A stretch of DNA of 64,000 nucleotides from contig OX419757.1 in NCBI GenBank assembly GCA_948567375.1, forward strand, positions 47,120,001 to 47,184,000. The letters are read 5' to 3'. This DNA comes from Lunularia cruciata. Lineage: Eukaryota > Streptophyta > Marchantiopsida > Lunulariales > Lunulariaceae. Positions 31,023 through 43,405 of this stretch are shown here, one piece after another. The notes beneath the pieces were generated by a model. It saw only the letters and a program-made list of their open reading frames with translations, ran no database searches and was not told the origin of the DNA. The first letter of the stretch is position 1, and every line of letters starts with the position of its first letter. Both the position numbers and the translations under genes were made by a program.

Positions 31023-34000
31023 GGGCACTAATGTTGCCATCTTTAATGTGGTCACAACTATACTTGTAAAATTTCCTACTTCTACTATAAAATTGTATAC
31101 ATTAATGAATTCAGGAATATTTGTATATCTGATTGCTTTTGCGCTGCATTTAGCCTCAAAATATCAGAATAATCTTATTAAACAGTTATGGCCTGGCTTG
31201 GGAGGAGCTCTTTGCGATGCTGTCTCCTCATAGTACAAGGTGTTTGTATGTAACTCGTCTAATAACTTGAATATTGTGACACTCGCATGTAACTCCTTGG
31301 AGTCGTCTCTTTCGCAGAAAGCTTACTCGAAGGTGTCTTTAATCTGTAGTGCCGTGGCCGTTTGTTGCCCCCGCGACAAGTATTCTACTGGCATATTTTC
31401 CCAACCTTTCTTCTCAACTTACGTAGTTGTTGACCTGCAACCACTACTGACCCTTGTTGTTTAAATGTACGATTATCTGTGAAAGCCAAATACTGGAGTA
31501 GCATAGTTGACATCGAACGGGTGCCCACTTCTGCAATTATCGTTCATAATCCGCTACTGGATCTATCTCATGTTGAGGTCGACAGGTAAACACTGTTGAA
31601 AGCAAAGCGTTACAAGTTATCAGAAGGTTTTACGCCGTCTGATTCCGAGAGATACTCTCTTGATTCGCATCTCTTGAACTCTTTCGAAGGAACCCCTGGA
31701 TTGTCTAGTAGCCACCCAAACGGCAGAGTAAGCTTACCAAAGGCCCCAAAAGCAGTCTGTACCTCTGACAATCTCACTGGGATATGTACTGCCCTGTGAT
31801 CTGGAAATAGCTCGACTTAGAAGGCACAAGGACCGTCCGATGGGCTGTTCCGACAGTTATCGTCCGCCTTGGTAAAATGCTTAGCCGCTTCTCATCAACC
31901 CTATGCCTAGATTTTGCAGATACTGTTACCGAATGCATGTCAACTGATTGTTCTGTCAACCCCTGATCTTATGTGACTCAAGACCTTCTCTCAACGTTTC
32001 CCGCTGATTCTGGATGACTGTCTAGCCACACCTTCACTCGATCCGTATCTTTAACTGAGTATTCGGAAGCCTAGGGAGCTTTTGATCGTACCTAGCCCGC
32101 CTCTTTGATATCATGGTTGAAGGGGAAGCTTATCCACACCTTTAGTTGACTAGTCACTGGGTCTTTATGGCAATTGCCTTTATAGTAATTTATGTTACAT
32201 GTGACGTTTCTTATTGTTATGGAGGAGAGCCGATAAGACTACAGAAAGTTGAGGCTGCCTAGGTTGTGTGTCTAAAGGTCATTTAAGAGTCCTTCCTTCC
32301 ACAAGGGACACTTCAGCAGTGGTCACCTCAGTGGGGGACTATTATATGATGCTCTCTTAGAGTTGAAGCCTATGCAAGTCCTGATCAGGAAGACGAGCAA
32401 GCAAGCGTAGCAAGTGGCTAGCTCTTCCGCTTCGGGTTCCCGATTTCGGGGACCCCATCTTGTCTGGTTCCCTCCGATCATGTCTCGGAATAAGACTCTG
32501 CAGGAAAGATACACGCCATACACGTTGGTGTGTAGGGGTTTTCTCGTGTTTCTCTAAGCTCTTGCGACCAGATCGTGCCTCTAAGCTTGGTGTTCCCTCT
32601 TCGTTGCTTAGGGTGTCATTTCCATACGAGAAAGTTTTAATTAATTAAAAAAAGCGATCTAAATGTTGCGATTTCCTCGATCTTGCCTCTCTACTTATCT
32701 ACTTATGGGGTTACTTTCTACATGCATCTGTTCAATCAACCCCTTGTTTACCATATGACTTACTTGTACCTCAATTTTCCATCCAACGGTGCTCCTGTAT
32801 TGGGGCTTCCGTTCCTCAGTGACAATTCGTCTTAATGGGAGGAAAGGAAGGTGTGAAGAATGTTTCTTGCTATCACTCTCCACAAAGTTCCAGCTATACT
32901 ACCCTGAGTGATACTAATCTGCTCATTTTTGTTTGCATGTCTATCCCTTATCCAAATACTCGTCTATGGTTCGTCAGTCAATGTTCACTTTGGTCTGCTC
33001 TTGTTATCCCATTGTTTCGCTTGACCTCGTTGAGATTAAATTCGTATTATATATGGAGCCTGTTCGACTTCCCACACGCTGGAGCCTCTTCTGGACACTC
33101 ATCTTGTGTGGTCGATCTCCTCTCAAGTTTGAACATTGGCGACGAGGGACAGACGTGGATCTAGTTGAATCTGTGATCGAAGAGCCATCGTTTCTTTAAA
33201 TGTGGGGAGAACTGTAAGTAGTGCAGGTTTGGTCGAGATGTAGACAGCCACAACTACGAAAAGATCCCACCTTAAAGGTTTATAAAAAAGTGGAACCTGC
33301 TCTCTGGTAGTTGAAGAAAGATGCACTCCGAAAGTGGAGCTACTGAAAGCTACTTCTATGGTAGCTAAAGAGAGATGCATACAGAAAGCTGCTCTAGTTT
33401 GTGACTCTGCAGAGAAACTCGACAAAACAGGTTGTCAACTAGGGAGGACTTCTATCCCATGATATAGTACACAGATAGAAAAGCAGCTTCGATCTGGAAG
33501 TCGTACAGTCTGCCAATTTTCTCTAGTCCACAAGTTAGCAAATTTTCGAATCTTCACCTACGACCACTCAGCCAGAGGTTGAACCTGACGTCGCGGACAG
33601 ATGTGCAATCGGCTGACATGTACGGCAATCTATGTTCCTCATGTTTAGTAGTTCATGTTTATCGTCTGGGTCATGCCGTTTTCAAGGAACGAGAGATAAC
33701 TTTTTGGTCACTTACTGCAATTTACTTCAGGTCCCTCCTGTTTGAAGCTCTTATAGCCTTGATTGGAACCGTTTTGATGAGAATGATAGAAATGTTTTGA
33801 TAGAATGGACTCGGATGCGAATGAAAACGATGAAATATGTACAGTTCACACCGTAAGCTAGATTTCATTGGGCTTTTACCGTTCTTCGAAGTATGCACTC
33901 CTTTTGGGTAAACCATTCCTGTAAATCCAAATCATCTTTCCTTTAGAAATGTGACTACAGGCGCCTTTCTGGACCTCCATCAGAAACTGTTTGGTGCGTC

Positions 34001-35229
34001 ATGAAAAGAAGCTATTCGGCCACTCAACTCACCGGACCTCTCGGAGCGAAGGAAAAAAGAATCTCGGCCACTTTGGGAGTACCTTAATCTATGGTTGTCT
34101 ACATGCTGTTCACTGGTTGCTATCCATCCGCTTTCTGACAAGGACTGAGCACCTGTTGTTGGCCTCACAACGTGTTCATGTTTCAAACTCAGAGCAGCGG
34201 ATTTAGAACTCATTACTCCACTAGCCATCAAACTTCAAATCTAGCTTCTATCGTCGAATTCAAACTCAAGTGTTGAATCTGTAGGGCAAGTCAGTTTGAT
34301 AAGAAAAGCACGTCCTGGTCTTTTGCTAGAATTTGCACTTTTACTTGGAGGACAGGAGGAGATTTGAGACTCTTTGCACCGCACCCATCTTTATTGGGTG
34401 AAAGATTCACTCTTGACAGAGATTGGATTCTTAAACAACATAGATAGCGAGACTATTTGCAGTTAACGAGTGCAAGTACATATACCCCAAGTGCCTTCTG
34501 CTCCTTATCACAGTAAGTAATACAGAACTTCGGTCTATAATAAGGTAGTTTCTTTCTTCTCTTTCTCTCGTGAAGCCCATCCTGTTGTGTTTGAAACTCC
34601 TCTCACGTTCTCATTTGCGGCTTTGACGCATAGTGCAGTATGGTTTCGTCCATTTCTGTTGATCACCTTCACAGCAGACAGACAGACCCTTTGCTACACA
34701 GTCATAATGCACGATGGAACTCAAAATCTACATTTCCCATATCTAAGGTTAAGGTCTTAATGAAGCATGAAAACAGTAGATCAGAGTCCATCTGTGATCT
34801 CTTTGCTTTTGACCAACAACTCTTTCTTTTGCCAATGTTTCGACAAAGTAAGGGATCAGCAAAATAGCCCACCATACCAGGGACCAGGGACCTTGATTCA
34901 ATTAAAAGCATGTGACAAAAGTCTTTGAAGTGTTTTAACTTCACGTTGTATATAGCTTGCCACCAAAAAAAGAAGAAAAAGTGTATAGTTTGCCACAGTC
35001 ATGACAAGGACAACAAAGGAGTTAAAATTAGTGAGCAGAGTACATGCAGATCTATGAAATCATCATCATCTTCAACACATACTGGAGCTTCTGTCCCTTG
35101 TCTACTCTTTTGAAACTGAGTATTGCATGTAAGTGCGATTGATAGTTTTTGTTTTAAGAAATCACCCAGTTCGCCTCCATATAGATCCTCTTTTGTTTTG
35201 GATATTAGAAAAATGATCATTAAGGCCTT
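31023..35229. other. Downstream region without a supported gene
   Basis: It begins with an AT-richer stretch that suits the 3' UTR of the GW gene (several aataaa-like and tataaaa words near 31060-31110). After that there is unique-looking sequence with only scattered short ORFs on both strands and no recognisable domain or transposon. Confidence 0.4.
33306..33398. repeat. 54-bp degenerate tandem duplication
   Basis: ggtag(t/c)t(g/a)aagaaagatgca recurs with a period of 54 bp (atgca at 33321 and 33375). It is followed in both units by a gaaag-gg/ctgctct segment. Confidence 0.55.
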
Positions 35230-37640
35230 TAAAAAAGATTAATTGAGAAAACGTTATTTCTTTTTATATAAAATATTCTTTTAGGGGTTTTGAACATTTT
35301 GTCATTTTCTTTCCTAAAGAATGGAGACCAAAATTCATGTTATCTAAAGATTGATGGTGGGTTTTATCTAATAAAGGAAACATTTTTAGATTGTAAGGAT
35401 TTTATAGGCTCTAACTTGTAAAGTATGAATCATCAAGGCTTTTCCTTTTAATTTGCAAAATCAATTTTTTTCATCGTTTCATAAAACAGTGTAATATTTC
35501 TAAAAATAAATGGTAGGTTCAGTTAGTTTTATGCAGTTCAAACTAACAAAAAGGTTAATATTCCAACTAACACCCTTACTCTCCTTTGGTGTAGCATCGT
35601 GTCTCATTCATACAACTTTAACCAGAGAAATCCTTGACATTTAAAAAAGAAACAGATTTAGATAGATTGAGCTATCTTACAAGTATTTGATACGATTTCA
35701 ACTTAATTTAAAATTACATAGGACATAACATACTATAAAAGGGACCTTCAAGTTTCATGATAAGTAACATCCACTATCTTTAAGATTGGCAACTAAAATT
35801 AAATAACATGGAAGAAATCATATTACAAAAATTCTTATATGCAATATACAACTGCTATGTGAAGTTTGAGCCATATATAATAATGTCATACAAACAACGT
35901 TTTTATGTAATAGAAAAAATACCAATAGAACAGAAAAGGAAAAACTACTCATTAGAAAGATGCTCAGTAGACGGCTTCCAAGCTTCATAGAATTATGATA
36001 TTAATCTTAGTCGTTACGATGTTTTGACTTTGATATTATATCCTGCTGGTTCTTTTCTTATTACACAAGAGGGAATATTTGTATTATTGACAAACAAGCA
36101 TCTCGATCTTATGGATTAGGATACTTTGTATATGATATACTGCATATAATGTAGTTGAGGGAAAAAAGCATGATGAGGATATATGTAAACAAGGGAAAAA
36201 ATAATCTAGTAATTTTTAATAAATATTTGTATCAGTAATTAAGTTTTTATTTACCTGCATATAAAATAAAATTTAAAATAATATAAGCATGTTTTTCTCT
36301 TCAAGAAAAGAGAGGAAATATAATATAAGAATCTTTGGTCCCTATAAATACCCCTCAATTTTAAGAATAAGAAATAAAATTAAAGATCATAAAGACGTTG
36401 TAAACTTCCAATCTTATATAACTTCCTATGCCTTTTTAAATAGAATAATTCACTTTCAAATAGTTGTTAAGTTCCTAGTAACAATAATTCACTAAAGTAT
36501 AATACTTTTTTTATCACCTTATAGTATTTATAAATTTTATATAAGGAAGTGTTAAATTGGAAAATACTGTCATTTTAAAAGGAGAAAACTTACAACTAAT
36601 AAGAATTTTTAAAGTTCAAGTTCAAATTTTTTTTATTAAAATATTATATAGGTAGGTTATTATAATGTATATTATTTTAAAATTGAAGAGTAATCAAAAT
36701 AAGAAAGAAGATAAGATATAAATAACTAAGTTATACAAAATCAATCCTTGATTATTTTAGTTGACAAAAAGTAAAATTTAGAAATAAACCTAAGAGTATC
36801 AATTTTCAGTATATCTAAAATAGATTTATTTTATTCAGAGAAGCAAGGGAATCCAATAGAAGAAATATTTTTAATTATATAAAATATTTTACTATAAATA
36901 TATAATAAAATATTTATAAAATATAATTTATAAAATGGTTAAATTATTTAGGTACTATAATCATTAAATACCTTTATTAGCTTTTCTTTGTTTTATCAGA
37001 TAAATCTAATTCTTATTTAATTTTCTATCATTTATTATCTAAGATTCCCTTGCTTGATATTGGATTTTCCATAATTTTAGATTCTTAAAACAAAACTGTA
37101 TATACAACTACTTATAATATCTACCATGGCATAATTAAAATAATAAGAAAAAATGACTTTTTTCCTAATATAATTACATTCCTAATCAAATTAGTTAGAT
37201 TATATAAAAAAAACTAATAATTAATTTCTAATTAAAAAAATAATCTTATGAATTAAAGTTAATTCTGGATTACTTTAGGCAAGATTTGAAAATATGTTTT
37301 AATTGGAGATTAAGGTATTTTCTAAATTCAATGGTTCTTACAACAAAATCTTTACTTGTGAAATAAGTGATTACTATAAAAATTCAAGAAAATTAATTTC
37401 TCAATTATTTTAAATAGATAATTTGTAAAATTAATTTTAAGAGAAAACACTAAAATATCAATAATAATGCCACTATATTCCTAAAATATAAAACCTTCTA
37501 AATTGTGGTATCTTTGACTAGGCATAGTGGTTATTTTGATGTACTAGTTATTTTTAAATTTGATCAAGAAGTATAACGGTTCATAATTCTATCGTAATTA
37601 CTTAATAGGAATATCATTCTTTAAACAAGAGTAGAATAAG
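35230..37640. other. AT-rich island, no gene seen
   Basis: About 2.4 kb that is visibly far more AT-rich than both flanks, with runs such as aataatataag and taaaatatttataaaatata. No ORF of note, no terminal repeats and no match to other parts of the window. It lies between the genic stretch and the D-element cluster. Confidence 0.5.
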
Positions 37641-37644
37641 CGAC

Positions 37645-39339
37645 AGCAAAAGATGTCACACCATTTGTAGTGTCACATCTAGATTGCTCGGACACTAGAG
37701 TTCCAGTGATAGTAGTTAGAGGCATTTTGATAGTTACTCATAGACTACTTTCCGACAGTCGGATTTCATATTTTGGGTATTGACTTCATGGTGGGACCCA
37801 CCGTCACTTGCACCGTCCGCACCATCGGGTGTGCCATCAACGGGACCATTGGGATGAGACCTAGGTCAAAATCAAGAGTATACACTAGAAGTGTAGCTCC
37901 AAAGAGCTCACTTCTTTGATGTTGAGCCTTTGAGTTCCTGGCTAGAGTGGACAGAAAGCCGACGAGCGTCACCTGGAGTCTCTCAGCTAGAGTGGGTGTG
38001 GCTTGATTGTAATCAGTGCCTTGTTGTTGTGTAATACTCCGAGGACAAGAGAAGAGAGAGAAACACAAATTACACACTCAACATTCAGTGCCCCAAAGGA
38101 GCACCTTCTCTTTATTATATAAACAAAGAGGATCTCCTCCAAGGAAGCTCCACCATAGGATTAGGCACATAGATAGGTGACCTGCCAACATGCTCCACCC
38201 TTGGATTACTTACTTGGATGGGTGACATGTCGGTCTAGGTCCTATTTGGTTGGTCAAACAAGCTTTGACTGGAGGGAATCTTTTAGGGAATCTTCTTATA
38301 GGAGTCTCAAAATCAAGTGAGTAAGGTACCATTGGAAAGCTCTTGACGAGAAAGACCAAGGGAAGGAAAGGCCAGCCTTTCCTTTGTTGGGGGGGGGGGG
38401 AGGAAATTGCATATTTTTGAGACCTAATTCATCCGTTTAGGATTCCGAAATTACCTTCAAAGATTTTAAGGCATATTTCGGTTCCTACTCTATTAGTAGA
38501 AGTCCCCTTTTGGTGATACCTCTTTCTGATCTATTTTGTCCATCATGTGTAACATCCTTCCAGATGTTACCAAACCAATTCTCACCTTTAAATCATATGT
38601 ATAGCTATTGGTTCTAAGGTTCTCAAGTCTATTTTGGTTTTTGTTCTATTAGTAGAAGTACTTTTTCGGTGATACTTCTATTTGATCTATTTTGACCATC
38701 ATGTATAATATCATTCTAGATGTTACCAAACCAAATTTCACATGTAGATCATATGGCTAGCTCTTGGTATTACATGTTGGCAAGTTGTTGCGAGTCAGAT
38801 CAAGTATTGATCTGAGTTCAATTGATTTGAGTTGTAAATGATTTGATTACATGAGAGAAGTGAGTCAAGAGGAAATTGGATGTAAGAACTAAGAGTGTTG
38901 GTGGTATCTCCAAGCTCAATGGATCGTGGTGTCTTGATCGAGTAGTTCAAATTTCCTTGAGAGAGAGTGTGTGCAGAAGCGGTGGAAAAATTTGGAGCCA
39001 AGGAAGAAGCAATTTTCAAGCGATAATTGTGATTTTGAGCCCAAGACCAATTTGTTGCGAGTTGAGCTCAGAAACTGAAATTGAAGGTGGAGTTGGGAGC
39101 AGATCCTTGCGAATTAAAGATTGGACGAAATTCATTTTTCCAATTTGTCTTGAGTGAAGAGTTAGTAGAGGATTTAGCGGTCAGTCATTTTTAGGGATTT
39201 ATGTCAGATTTATGTTAGATTTTATGTCAAATTTTGTGAGGGAGTTACATCAGATTTTGGCGAGAAGAACTTTGATCCGATCCTCGGTGATCCTCGTAGC
39301 TTAGGAAGTAGATAGGTACTCCAATTATGTCAAATGCCA
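37645..39339 (+). repeat. 5' LTR of D1, 5' truncated, with a solo LTR inside
   Basis: Matches 55579-56731 (for example gagtatacac, cagaaagccgacgagcgtca, agtctctcagctagagtggg, tatgtcaaatgcca). It lacks the first roughly 110 bp seen in the shared LTR after 55469. The end is taken at gcca (39339), two bases before a tggtggtagag element that I read as primer-binding site. Confidence 0.6.
38030..38774 (-). repeat. Solo LTR of the A/B chromovirus family
   Basis: A 745-bp LTR in minus orientation, flanked by perfect 5-bp duplications tgttg (38025-38029 and 38775-38779). The empty site can be read in D2 near 56150. It has a longer G run (about 38389) than other copies. No internal sequence is present, so it formed by LTR-LTR recombination after insertion into D1. 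Confidence 0.93.
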
Positions 39340-39795
39340 AATGGTGGTAGAGTCAGTCCTGTGTTGATTTATGAGATGGAGTGTTTTCATTTAGCATTCT
39401 TGTGATTGGATCCACTCCATTCTCTACTTCTTGTTTGTGCACCGTGTTTGTGTGAGGTGCCTTGAATTCTGAATGTTGGTGCTCTGGTGTGCTCTTGGTA
39501 GTGAGGCTGGAGTGATGACCAGACATACTATCTTTGTTTCTCTCTGGTGAGGCAGGAAGTGATGACCTTGAGAATGCATGTTGTGATGGCAGGTTATAGG
39601 TTGCCCTGTAGTTGTCTCAGTTAGAGTTCCATTAGTGGGTAGTGTTTTGTCAGTTTTAGCACTTGGTGGTGCTTGGTTGGTATTTGCACTTGGTGGTGTT
39701 TGGTTGGTGTTGGGAGTTGGTGGGGTACTTGCGGTTGCGGTTTGTAGTTGCATTTGGTGATTCCAATTTGCGGTTGTAGTTGCAATTACTTTGTC
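39340..39795 (+). other. Leader of D1
   Basis: Contains the primer-binding-site-like tggtggtagag (39342-39352) and a GT-rich stretch (ttggtggtgcttggttggta and relatives, about 39660-39740) before the gag ATG. D2 has the same layout at 56734-57130. The PBS does not read like the iMet type. Confidence 0.5.
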
Positions 39796-41270
39796 ATGAC
39801 GGAATTCTTTGGGGATTCTAGAGGAGTTTGCCTTGCAATAAGCAATGGGTTTACTCGGAGTGGCACTCGATATCAGCCTATATCTCAAGTCCCAATGAGG
39901 GAGGAGATTGACTCTGAGTTGGAGTTTGACACAAGAGCTGATTTAGTTGAGAGTGCACTTGGCGTGTCCACACCGTTGTTGTGGGACATAGACAAGAATT
40001 ATGGGGCCTCCAAAGGCCCTAGGTGTTACTCCGGTACAATGCGTACCATTGAGTTGGATGACTTTATCTGGGAGTTCAATAGTTGGTGTGATCTGCAATA
40101 GATGCGGAACTTGACTTTGTTTACGCCCTTCATGGCATGAAGGGGTTGTTTCAACACTTGGAGGGTCCCCCAATGGATGACTACCATGAGTTAAGGGGAG
40201 CTTATTTGGAGGAGATTGAGTTATGGAGACAATATTGGTCTCCAAACTATGTCTCTATCACTTCAGGCTCAATTGCTAGGAGTAGATCGGCTGTACCCAC
40301 GAGTTCTAGCTCAAGTAGTGTTGGTGGAGCTAGTGGAGGTGCACTAGATGGAGATAGTGTTATCACGAGTGGAGGTACCGCTGCAAGAGGTGGTGTGGTA
40401 TTGGGGTTTAACCCCATGGTGGAGTTCTTCTAGTGTTTGAGGCAGAACTACCAGGGAGTGCGGACTAACAAGCTGAGGAGCTTGCAAGAGTTTCAGCAAA
40501 AGGCTGGAGAGAGCCTACGCAAGGCATACACTTGCATGAGGCAACTGATCAGTTTCACTTAGGGAGTTATTGAGGCCTAGGCAGTCCTGTTTTGGTATGG
40601 GATACTCGACAAGGAATTATGACATAGAGTTCGTGACGCTACATTGTTATAGGCTACTTAGCCTACTTTGGTAGTGGTCTTTGGTTTGGCTGAGCGTATT
40701 GAGCTCAACATGGTGGAGTAGAGGGTGGTGACATCTGGATTTAGTAGGGAGACCTCATCCATAATCGTCACTTCTTCTAGAGTGCAATAGAGTGCACCAC
40801 ACCTTGTTGGTTTTTGAGGATAGGGTGGACAGTCCAAATCCTATGGAGGGAGTGGAATGCCTATAGTAGTTAGACCCTTACCTTCATTTTTGGGTCAACA
40901 ACAGCCAGTGAGTAGTGGTGTTGCTTGTTGGACTTGTGGTGGAACTCACCATCAAAGAGAGGGTACTCAGGGCAGTGGACTTGATATCTCTGGTGCATCA
41001 CAGCTAGCACAGAGGCAGTGTGAGCATTGCCATAGATTTGGTCACACACTAGTGACCGGTGCTTTGACCTACACTTGGAGTTACAGAGTGGTAGGGCTGC
41101 TTTGGCAGGTAGTAGAGGAGCTCCAGTTCATGGAGGACAAGGTGGTAGGAGTGGTGGTAGAAGATCTACACCTAGTAGAGGTGCGGTACCTGCCCTTACT
41201 TTTGATACAACTATGGCTACTTGGATTGAGCAGTTGGAACAAAGATTGACTAGTATGGTTATTACTTAGA
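39796..41270 (+). pseudogene. gag of D1 with zinc knuckles
   Basis: Starts MTEFFGDSRGVCLAISNG. A first part ends at a stop at 40099, the second carries GLFQHLEGPPMDDYHEL and a Ser/Gly-rich spacer, and the core reads LRSLQEFQQKAGESLREAYT and WYGILDKEL. Then a Cys/His segment CWTCGGTHHQRE (about 40930) and CEHCHRFGHT (about 41020), the latter followed in D2 by a Cys, giving a knuckle-like pair. Stops fall mostly at former Gln codons, judged from D2. Confidence 0.82.
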
Positions 41271-41281
41271 GAAGATTAGAT

Positions 41282-42110
41282 TTGGGTGCTGAAGCTTCTA
41301 CCTCATATGCTAGTGATAGAGATGCTTTGGACTTCATGTGTGGAGCAACACAAGTGGATGCATCTGCAATAGTGACTAGGAGTGCAGTACGTGCTCTAGA
41401 GCCTAGAAGAGCATCAATGGAGTTGGACCCACAGAGAGGAGAGGTTGGGAGACAAGCCAGACTTCCCTAGTCTTTCATGCTATTTGAGGCATTGCAGATG
41501 ACATCCATGGCTCCTAGATGTTCTAGTGCAAGTGTGGTAGGTGGTGATAGAATGCATGATAGACTACCTGCTAGTCAACCACTTGCTACTCCACAGACTG
41601 AGTCTAGCATGATGTTTGGGGCGGCTTGGCTGATTATGGGGTGCCTTTTGTTTTCAGCGAGTGACATATTTACATTGGGAGTTGACCCAACCCAATGTTC
41701 CAGTTGGCTGCCATGATTTATGAGAGTAGGGATGATACGGTTCCTACTAATAGAGCAGAGGTGGTTGGTAGTGGAGTTGACTTGGTTGAGGAGCATGGGA
41801 TCCGTTCAACGACCAGTGGTTTATGGCAGGCAACAATGGCTAGACTAGAAGAGTTGCCCGCTAGACCAGCCTTTGAGAGAGTGCGGTTCACACCTGGTGT
41901 TGTCCTATTGGATAACCAAAGGGGGATTTTCCGCTTGGTGGGACCTTCAGGGAAGGTCTATACACCACAAAGAGTCTTGTTAGACTCTAGTTTGCAGCCC
42001 CTTATGTTGGGGAAGGCTGCAGTAGTCAGTCTAGAGTTATGGAAGACCGATGTAGAGAGGTGTCCATTTCAAATCCAAACATCTCTAGGTGGTGGTTCAA
42101 CATAGTACAT
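41282..42110 (+). pseudogene. Protease region of D1
   Basis: After a spacer with LGAEASTSYASDRDALDFMC, the region LVGPSGKVYTPQRVLLDSSL then QPLMLGKAAVV holds the retropepsin-like active site. In D2 it reads LLDSGA (intact DSG), while here the Gly codon is Ser (41983-41991). Neither frame is continuous with RT because of stops. Confidence 0.72.
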
Positions 42111-42639
42111 CACACGTGGGGAGCTTGTTGTCCAAGTTCAGCATGGTCATCTGATTGATAGCTCAATGGTGAGAGCTCAAGCTATTGCGACATAATTGAG
42201 TCATACAATGTGCTAGTTGGGAGAGCCGTGTTATATCCCATGGGTTTCAGTATTGACTATTGGGAGGAGACAACCTCTTATAGACCAGGTTGGCAGTCTG
42301 GTGAGGAACGAGTATGTCGTCTACCATGTGCTTCAATAGTGGCAGTCTTGGCTCACTATAGTCCGAAACCATTGAAGCATCAATTTTAGCTTCAGTGGTG
42401 CAGTTACTTGACTTGGTGACTTGTTGGAATGGAATGCCCATGCATAGGATACTCCAGTACCAAAGGAGATCACTTGGATTTGGAGTACGAGTGGGATTGT
42501 TCCATCCACCTTGGATGTTCCATTGTGGAGTTTAGAGGAAGCATTGCAGCAGCTTGCAAATTAGTTAGGTGCAATAGGCTTGGAGTGGAGCCTTTGTACT
42601 ATCGACAAATGAGTGTGAGGATGAGCCTCCAGAGTTGAT

Positions 42640-43210
42640 TACATTGACACCTCTAGATACCACACTCATTGTATGGCAGTATCTAGTAAAGAGAATATAT
42701 CTATTGGAGTTGTTTGGTGGGATTAGGACCAGACTAGCTACGGTATTATAGGTTGGTATACGAGTACAGAGATACTTGTATGTGGAGAGAGATGAGACTA
42801 CTAGGCAAGTCTCTCTACATCATCTGGCACACTTGGCCTATTGGTATCCGGAGTTATTACCAATTTCAGCAATCAGAGGTTACCAGAGGGCCCTACCAAC
42901 AGACATTTCCTTACTGGGGGCGCATGATCTAGAGAGACATAAGCCTATTCACTTGGTGATTTTTGGATGGCCATGTCAAGGACATACACATGCTGGCCAA
43001 GGTTTGGGTCTTCAAGATCCTCATTCTTGTGTGTTTTGGGAGATGTTACGGATACTACAACATCTCCAGGTTCATAAGTCCGTTTCTCCAACTTACCTTT
43101 TGGAGAACATTCATTTGATGGGTGATTCTTGCACCACAGTGGTGGTGGTACACATCAGTCCATTCTTGGATGGGACTTGCTATATTGTTGGATGCATCCA
43201 GAGTGGGATC
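42640..43210 (+). pseudogene. C5-DNA-methyltransferase-like domain of D1, N-terminal part
   Basis: The frame reads LLELFGGI (about 42700, motif I, SAM-binding F-G-G), a later acidic YVERDETTRQVSLHH (motif II/III-like), then LVIFGWPCQGHTHAGQGLGL (about 42955-43010, motif IV with the catalytic Pro-Cys-Gln; PCQ at 42971-42979), CVFWEMLRILQHL and LLENIHLMGD (about 43100, motif VI Glu-Asn). One stop (about 42748) interrupts it. The domain is then split at 43210 by insertion of E, and its C-terminal half continues at 47606. It lies between protease and RT of the same element. Confidence 0.85.
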
Positions 43211-43405
43211 TGTGAGCCGGCTTGTCTCTCACTCAGGATGAACCTCTGATGGTTATTATGGTAGCGCACTATGGACTAAGAAGGCAAGGAACCCAAACTC
43301 CATCATACTCCTCCAAGGCTAACACTCCAAGACTCAAGACATTGCTCACTAGAGAACTCAATGAGAGAGAGATAGCTGCAAATGAAAGGATGATAAGTAC
43401 CTCCT

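Noticed and set aside
31596-31799. Plus-strand frame (LSEGFTPSDSERYSLDSHLL) with a good donor inside
   Set aside because: No usable acceptor keeps this frame open and no Met start. Left as unexplained sequence.
33980-34231. Minus-strand frame of 83 codons starting MMASGVMSSKSAALS
   Set aside because: Ser-rich and plausible, but no continuation, domain or regulatory context could be shown.
43211-43405. Open frame running from the methyltransferase into 43211-43405 as a genuine C-terminus
   Set aside because: Comparison with D2 shows the domain continues at 47606. The frame after 43210 is E sequence read through by chance.
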